DNA of 11,533 bases from Euperipatoides rowelli (lineage: Eukaryota > Onychophora > Udeonychophora > Euonychophora > Peripatopsidae): assembly GCA_003024985.2 (NCBI GenBank), contig PXIH01S0038485.1, one strand, 5' to 3'. The notes under the pieces were generated by a model. It saw only the letters and a program-made list of their open reading frames with translations. It was not told where the DNA came from and did no database searches. Made by a program: the position numbers and the translations under genes. Positions within the stretch are counted from its first letter, which is position 1, and each line of letters starts with the position of its first letter. Below, one piece after another: positions 8,101 to 11,533 of this stretch.

Positions 8101-8945
8101 TCAGATTCGTCATCAGATGGATTATAGATTTCTCGTTGGAATATAGTAGAAAACTCACAGTTGATCAGGCTGCTCGCTTCATCTATAAGTTGTTCAACGA
8201 TTTTCCCATCTGGCTCTGTAGCTATAGTGTTAATCACTATATTTTCACAGAATTCATCATAGACATGGCTGTCAACACAAGATATGGCTCTTATTATTAA
8301 TTTGGGGATTTCCCTAACATTATTTAAAAGTTGGTGGTCAACTTTTTCTGTTGGGATGAAATCTAAAGTTTGTTTTTTATTGTTGACATACCATTCTAAT
8401 CTGTTATCTAGCTGATTAATGCCGACTCTATGTTTATGGGCAAAATCTTCCCCTAGAAGAAGATGGTGAGAAAGTTGTCTAAAGACTGAAATTTTTTGAT
8501 TAAAAGTGGAATTTCCTATCTTTATATCTAAATTTACACACCCTAGACTATTCCAGTCTTTATCCCCGATTGCCAATTTTACGGGACGGAATTCTTTTCC
8601 TAATTTAATTTGAGGGTTTGCCTCTTTTATTTTTAAAAAGATCTTTTCACTCAAGCAAGAGATGTCGGCTCCTGAATCGACTCTAGCCTGAAAGGAGACA
8701 GGGCCTATAGTGACATAGACTATTGCAGATCTTAAATCAACTGAACTAGGATAATTAGATGTGTCAACTGATTTGACAGCTGTCTCATCAGTAGAAGCAT
8801 TATTAGTGTCACTAATTTTTATGTTATCTAGCTCAGTTAAAGAATATTTATTGGGGTTATCTGAATTTTTAGAAAGATTAGGGTCGGACTTTTTAATGTC
8901 TGTTTGTAACCTACCAGTCTGTCCGGTTCCTGGAGGTTGATTTAG
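5142..8945 (-). CDS. pol: Pol polyprotein (protease, RT, RNase H, integrase), -1 frame relative to gag
   Basis: Made as a Gag-Pol fusion after -1 slippage. Reading from 8945 gives 1267 codons, ending in TAG. Residues 1-75 are a polar linker. Protease: DSGA at 90-93 (D90 catalytic, codon 8678-8676) and the LLLGEDF element at 162-168. An acidic Asp/Ser stretch lies at about 278-290. Reverse transcriptase: IDYRQLN 416-422, LDLVSGFWQ 451-459, FGLKTAPATFNR 486-497, YLDD 514-517 (codons 7406-7395), FLG 560-562; catalytic D452, D516, D517. RNase H: D667 (HTDAS), E709, D734 (YTDHAAL), D777 (ADALSR). Integrase: zinc ligands H889, H896, C926, C929; catalytic D958, D1017, E1052; GPY/F-like WRGPF at 1192-1196. 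No chromodomain follows. All catalytic residues are present. No ATG opens this frame before the protease; the first start-like codon, TTG at 8654, comes after DSGA, so starting there would remove the active site. Confidence 0.94.
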   Translation of the reverse strand, partial: LNQPPGTGQTGRLQTDIKKSDPNLSKNSDNPNKYSLTELDNIKISDTNNASTDETAVKSVDTSNYPSSVDLRSAIVYVTIGPVSFQARVDSGADISCLSEKIFLKIKEANPQIKLGKEFRPVKLAIGDKDWNSLGCVNLDIKIGNSTFNQKISVFRQLSHHLLLGEDFAHKHRVGINQLDNRLEWYVNNKKQTLDFIPTEKVDHQLLNNVREIPKLIIRAISCVDSHVYDEFCENIVINTIATEPDGKIVEQLIDEASSLINCEFSTIFQREIYNPSDDESDSDSDNESDINTKSVNSILRSDSNKSFSELLDEVLLKPSILNHAQQSKLRAFLLSAQHNFSEIPGVTDVVEHHIDTGNAPPTNRRKYPETPEKTAIINKNLKEMIEMEVVREGRSPYSAPVHLVKKKDGSHRFCIDYRQLNLITESDSFPMPLMDDILRSLQGARYLSSLDLVSGFWQCKMYPPHIQKTAFVCNEGQFLCLRMPFGLKTAPATFNRLMSKVLAPALHKFALAYLDDVVVFSQTFEEHLVHLNKVFQLLHDAGLYIKLNKSQFTRKEFKFLGSTISEGKILIDDEKIKSISEFKIPSNLKELQSFLGMAGWLRRHVKDFSHIARPLSKLTSGKNPKKTFLWTPECQSAFESIKLALSDPNTALALPDFSKPFGLHTDASDNGIGAVLWQLDSNGHQRVIEYTSRLLKKSELNYCISEKEALAIIFAVSKFRPYLQSNKFTIYTDHAALKWLMKTKQLKGRLCRWSLIMQEYNYDIEYVKGKDNLIADALSRGTIQPPLDTEENSFSDKLSPPIFSLNSLVELKLSLGPVTLEEIKEQQSKQQDLNNIISQLKVNNKISNYKNFLIKDDILFYHNKQQPNTSPKIVVPRTLIYKVMHEFHSKPSAGHFGVQKTLLNLKTKVYWSLMEKDIELFVNTCKDCQLTKSPNINLKGPMQPNFVSAPLDLISVDLMGPYIKSKNQNLYLLTIVDCYSKWMEVFPIRNSSTKIICKHLHGFFCRYGIPKRILSDNGPQFLSKIYKELCTTWGVKQSFTTVYHPSSSPVERQHKIIKRLIRVFVDSRHREWDNHIPEFLLAMRSSVNLATGYTPAMLFLGRELNLPWDTILPSDTETISITDRVTAQAKNLKEINAQTKINLGKNKQQQKAQYDKRCTIRNFEVGDLIKLRAFPQGGKDKQITASLMKPWRGPFKIKNKLSPLVYEIEDLNKKYLGKYNIVHIFRYNLRDKNLDIEDPIKIIPTNVPPAPIQKSRYDLRSKLATK

Positions 8946-8951
8946 TTTAAA
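8885..8951 (-). promoter_or_regulatory. Programmed -1 ribosomal frameshift cassette: UUUAAAC slippery site plus H-type pseudoknot
   Basis: On the minus strand the heptamer T TTA AAC (8951-8945) lies in the gag phase required for -1 slippage and is followed at once by the gag stop TAA. After a 6-nt spacer (8944-8939) comes stem 1: AACCTCCAG (8938-8930) pairs with CTGGTAGGTT (8917-8908), 9 bp with one bulged U. Within its loop CGGAC (8925-8921) is complementary to GTCCG (8889-8885), giving a 5-bp stem 2. Connecting loops would be 4, 3 and 18 nt, the last A-rich. UUUAAAC is one of the most efficient known X-XXY-YYZ sites. The pol frame is open from the shift point, with its nearest upstream stop only a few codons before. 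The heptamer and stems are seen directly; function is inferred. Confidence 0.88.
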
Positions 8952-10633
8952 GCATCATTAGAGGCTGAGCTAGACCTATTATTTTTATTTTGTTTGGGGC
9001 CTGATTTTACATTACCCACTCTAGCAGAAGATTTATTTTGATTATTATTGTTATTATAGTTTTGTCTAGAATCATGTTTTTTATAATTATTATTTTGATT
9101 ATTACTATTATGGTTACCGGTACCATTATTTGAATTATTATTGGAATTATTCCTATTATTATTGTTTGAGTTATTCCTCTGATTATTATTATAATTATGT
9201 GTACCGGTATTTTTATTAGAATTATTATTATAGGAATTGTTCCTATTATTATAGTTTGAATTATAAGAATTTGAATTATTAGACTGATTATTGTTATTAT
9301 AATTACTGCTAGAGTGGCTTTGATAATGATTGGGGCTTGAATTATTTTGATCTTGATAATTTTGGGGTCTAGAGTTATACCAGGTTCCACTATTTTGATT
9401 ATTAGATTTATAATTATAGTTAGAACTGGAAGAATTATTGTTTTTAAAGGAATTGCCTGAGCTAAAAGATTTGGGCTTAGACTGAGAATCATTAATATCT
9501 GCTGCCTTGACAGCAATTCTCAGACTATTAATGAGATCCTGCTCATTATCGAACTCTCCTTGTAATAATAAAGGATTCCTAATTTTATAGGGCAAGAAAG
9601 AAATAGTATCGTTAGCCCATTCTGAAAAATGTCTACCTGGGTACGCTTTTTGTTGTAATCTTAGGCCAGAGATTAAATGTGCTTCCAGGTCAGAATCTGT
9701 ATTAACTGGTGTGTTACACCAGACATGAATTTTCTTTTTATAAACATAAGGATTATGCCATTTGTTAATAAAGATGTATTTAAACTCATCCCAAGAGTCT
9801 ACATATACTTCTTCTGCCCATAGTGCAGCTTTGCCATAAAGAAGTGGGATGAAGTTAGAAAGTTTATCGCCATCGTCATGTATATTAGAGTTAGCAAAGG
9901 CCTGTTCTATCCTTTTTAGAAATATGTTTGCTGAAATGTTGTCCCCATCAAATTTCTGCAAAGAGTGAACAGGTAGGCTACTTCTACCAAAATTAGAAGA
10001 TTGAGGGGGGGCGGGGTATTGAGACATAGGGGCCTGTATAGGGCGATTATCTTCTAAGTCAGAGATGCAGAGTCTAATGGCGGCAACATCTGACATTAAA
10101 TTGTTCATTAGGGATTCTGTTTTGTCCCCCCTATCAGCTAAGAAAGACATAGCTTTTTCCAATCTTATGATATGCTCTTTATTTTCAATTACAGTTTGCT
10201 GGGTATCTCTAAATAATCCTAAGCAAGTATGTATCTCAGAAAATTGTGATGTCAAAGTTTCAAAAGATTTGTGATTAGCTGACTTAATGTCATGTATTAT
10301 AAGATTCATTTGAATCATATTATTGGCTAAGCCTTTAGCAATCTCTTCTCGATTAAGTTGTAGATTGACCCCTAATTCTCTAACAATGTCTGATAATCTG
10401 TCTATTTGAGAATTATCCTGATCTTTTGTAAAGGGAGTTGATACAAGAGGAGGGGTATCTTTCATTTTAAGAGAGATCTGGGAGTCAGGGCTTGACCCCA
10501 GCATTTTAGGCGGTGTATCCACTTTAGTGTCAAAAATGGGTTTATTTTTGGGAGAGGGTGATTTATTTTGGCTGCTTTTATTTGCAGATTTATTTGCAGA
10601 CTTATTTGCAAATGTGTTGCTTTGTTTTGGCAT
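8942..10633 (-). CDS. gag: Gag polyprotein of Ty3/gypsy retrotransposon, 563 aa
   Basis: Structural protein that would assemble the cytoplasmic particle and package element RNA. The ATG has A at -3 (AAACAAAATG context) and an in-frame TAA 18 nt upstream at 10649-10651, which supports this start. Residues 9-20 hold ANKS repeats in a Ser/Lys/Asn-rich tail. Residues about 76-195 are helical with heptad-like hydrophobic spacing, a probable coiled coil. Residues about 222-378 resemble the retrotransposon gag/capsid domain: a PVHSLQKFDGDN entry, then LLYGKAALWAEE, then SWDEFKYIFINKW, the familiar L-x-G-x-A-x-x-W ... W-x-x-F pattern. Residues about 382-535 are extremely Asn/Ser/Tyr-rich with scattered Arg/Lys, and the C-terminus is basic (KSSARVGNVKSGPKQNK). 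There is no CCHC zinc knuckle; the only three cysteines (137, 189, 306) are isolated. RNA binding therefore probably relies on the disordered basic Asn-rich tail. The stop TAA directly follows a frameshift heptamer. Confidence 0.92.
   Translation of the reverse strand: MPKQSNTFANKSANKSANKSSQNKSPSPKNKPIFDTKVDTPPKMLGSSPDSQISLKMKDTPPLVSTPFTKDQDNSQIDRLSDIVRELGVNLQLNREEIAKGLANNMIQMNLIIHDIKSANHKSFETLTSQFSEIHTCLGLFRDTQQTVIENKEHIIRLEKAMSFLADRGDKTESLMNNLMSDVAAIRLCISDLEDNRPIQAPMSQYPAPPQSSNFGRSSLPVHSLQKFDGDNISANIFLKRIEQAFANSNIHDDGDKLSNFIPLLYGKAALWAEEVYVDSWDEFKYIFINKWHNPYVYKKKIHVWCNTPVNTDSDLEAHLISGLRLQQKAYPGRHFSEWANDTISFLPYKIRNPLLLQGEFDNEQDLINSLRIAVKAADINDSQSKPKSFSSGNSFKNNNSSSSNYNYKSNNQNSGTWYNSRPQNYQDQNNSSPNHYQSHSSSNYNNNNQSNNSNSYNSNYNNRNNSYNNNSNKNTGTHNYNNNQRNNSNNNNRNNSNNNSNNGTGNHNSNNQNNNYKKHDSRQNYNNNNNQNKSSARVGNVKSGPKQNKNNRSSSASNDALN
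9029..9490 (-). repeat. AAY-rich low-complexity coding tract (Asn-rich Gag tail)
   Basis: About 460 nt inside gag built largely of AAT/AAC codons with AGT/TAT/AGG mixed in, read on the plus strand as att/gtt runs. It encodes the Asn/Ser/Tyr-rich segment of Gag, residues about 382-535. It contains imperfect repeats such as RNNSNNN and SNNNS. The low sequence complexity makes the alternative frames open too (an Ile-rich shadow frame runs through 9007-9516), which should not be annotated as a gene. The tract is expected to vary in length between copies through slippage. Confidence 0.85.
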
Positions 10634-11125
10634 TTTGTTTAATTTAAATTATACTAATAATTAATTTAATTAAAAGCTAGAATTTAAAAATGACCAAATT
10701 AGTAATGCCTTTTTTTTTTTTTATATTATATAAAAAAGAATATCAATATTATATTTTAATATGATTTTTATAAATTCACCCTAAAATATTTAATATATTT
10801 TATTTAAAAAAAAAAAACCTTTAAGTTTACCTGCCTCAATAAAATGAGTAATTACACCTGCACAGCTATGACAATCAGTTGACCTAATAAAAGATCGATA
10901 GAGGGAGAGAATTGTAAAGAAAACTAGACAGTCAATTGTAAGATTGGCTATCTACCTTTCTTCCCAAAATAATCTCACAATATGAATCCTTTTTTTTTCA
11001 ATTTAAAAAAAAAAACAATGAAATGTAAATGTTAAATATCTTGTTCAATTTAACATAAAGTAATATACAGTCGTATATCAGAGAACTACCGTCTCAATCA
11101 AATATTAAAAAAAAAAGATTTATAG

Positions 11126-11150
11126 TGTCATAAACAATTAATTTATGACA
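11126..11150. other. 9-bp hairpin in gag leader
   Basis: TGTCATAAA (11126-11134) is perfectly complementary to TTTATGACA (11142-11150), with a 7-nt loop. One stem of this length is somewhat beyond what this AT-rich composition gives by chance in 0.9 kb. Its place in the leader would suit a packaging or dimerisation element, but that is speculation. Confidence 0.45.
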
Positions 11151-11517
11151 TGCAACAGAATAGGGAGAAAAAAAAAAAACTTTTCAATAGTTTACAATAG
11201 CTTTCTGCAGTCACCAGCTTGGATCGTTTTTTAATAACGAATTAATTGTAATAAAAAGACAATTCTTGAATATGATTTAAAATAATAGTAAAAGATTATT
11301 TTAATTAAACAAATAATGCATAAATAATGTCACATTTAGCAAATATCTCAGGATTTAAAAAAAAAAGATTGGATTATGCTCACAGATATTAATCTAAAAA
11401 AGAAAAAGCTTATCTTTTGCTATAATGGCTGCCAGACACACACGCACGTTGGAGACAAAATGGCGGATATTCGTTTTTGATTTTATTCACCTTAATTACC
11501 TAATTTAAACTAGAAAA

Positions 11518-11528
11518 ACACGACGCCA
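11518..11528 (-). promoter_or_regulatory. Candidate tRNA primer binding site
   Basis: Minus-strand TGGCGTCGTGT starts with TGG, as every site complementary to a tRNA CCA end must. It is preceded by ACAAG at the window edge, so an LTR ending in CA followed by a 2-nt spacer would fit. The position, 0.9 kb upstream of gag at the very edge, fits a 5' LTR lying just outside. I cannot name a tRNA with a matching acceptor stem, so this remains tentative. Confidence 0.35.
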
Positions 11529-11533
11529 CTTGT

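Larger units (their letters stand above)
5142..11533 (-). mobile_element. Ty3/gypsy-type LTR retrotransposon, internal region (gag-pol, LTRs not seen)
   Basis: A minus-strand unit with the order leader, gag, (-1 frameshift), protease, reverse transcriptase, RNase H, integrase. Integrase after RNase H is the diagnostic gene order of Ty3/gypsy rather than Ty1/copia elements. Both reading frames are free of stops and frameshifts apart from the programmed one, so this copy looks young. No LTR pair could be found by eye between 10634-11533 and 1-5141. A primer-binding-site-like sequence at the extreme right edge suggests that the 5' LTR starts just beyond the window. The left boundary is set at the pol stop only because nothing to its left could be assigned to the element with certainty; the true 3' end may lie inside 1-5141 or outside the window. 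No env-like frame follows pol. Class is certain; the clade within Ty3/gypsy is not assigned. Confidence 0.93.
10634..11533 (-). other. Gag upstream leader, AT-rich, no gene
   Basis: About 900 nt between the gag ATG and the right edge. No open frame of note on either strand. It has A-runs on the plus strand (starting 10806, 11005, 11107, 11168 and 11357; 10-12 nt each) and T-runs at 10710-10722 and 10990-10998. A 9-bp hairpin lies at 11126-11150. The last 130 nt are less AT-rich, with a short CA/CG dinucleotide stretch (about 11436-11448) and AAAATGGCGG at 11457-11466, which resembles a YY1/Pho-type motif. It is probably the element's 5' untranslated leader, where packaging signals normally sit. 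I see no direct repeat of this stretch in 1-5141. Confidence 0.6.

Noticed and set aside
9007-9516. 169-codon Ile-rich minus-strand frame overlapping gag
   Set aside because: It is the shadow of the AAT/AAC-rich Gag tail in another frame; composition is purely Ile/Asn-like drift and it has no domain.
10065-10274. 69-codon plus-strand frame inside gag
   Set aside because: Antisense shadow of the coiled-coil part of gag.
1-11533. CRISPR array, tRNA, rRNA or bacterial operon
   Set aside because: No regular repeat-spacer pattern, no cloverleaf with conserved A/B boxes, no rRNA motifs, and the coding content is a eukaryotic retroelement.

Overview
The window looks like a piece of an AT-rich animal nuclear genome, most likely from an invertebrate and perhaps an arthropod. 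This is inferred from the type of retroelement, the composition and the absence of bacterial-style genes; no host gene pins the organism down. Its one clear occupant is a Ty3/gypsy-type (Metaviridae) LTR retrotransposon on the minus strand. One undetermined base (N) lies at 5076.

Right part (10634-11533): an AT-rich leader upstream of gag. At the extreme right edge, minus-strand ACAAG-TGGCGTCGTGT resembles the end of a 5' LTR followed by a tRNA primer binding site, so the LTR itself would lie just outside the window. Middle (5142-10633): gag (563 codons), then pol in the -1 frame, both uninterrupted. The protease active site DSGA lies upstream of the first start-like codon of the long pol reading frame. 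It is reached only by continuous -1 reading from the end of gag. At that junction the sequence shows a classic frameshift cassette: the heptamer T TTA AAC in gag phase directly before the gag TAA, a 6-nt spacer and a potential H-type pseudoknot. Pol then carries protease, reverse transcriptase, RNase H, integrase (HHCC zinc domain plus D,D,E core) and a GPY/F-like C-terminal module. No chromodomain and no env are visible.

Left part (1-5141): about 5.1 kb with no credible gene. It is AT-rich and strikingly strand-asymmetric in A-tracts (15 runs of at least eight A on the plus strand, one such T run). It holds short hairpin-forming repeats at 2076-2131, 3284-3648 and 4271-4459, a G+C-rich foldable island at 1567-1781, and a plus-strand acceptor/donor splice-like junction at 2812/2813. 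I could not find a 3' LTR or a convincing polypurine tract, so this stretch is either a very long 3' non-coding part of the element or flanking host DNA such as an intron.

Working as a system: Gag would build the particle. The frameshift would set the Gag:Gag-Pol ratio, and protease, RT/RNase H and integrase would carry out maturation, cDNA synthesis and insertion. Intact frames and an intact frameshift signal suggest a young copy.
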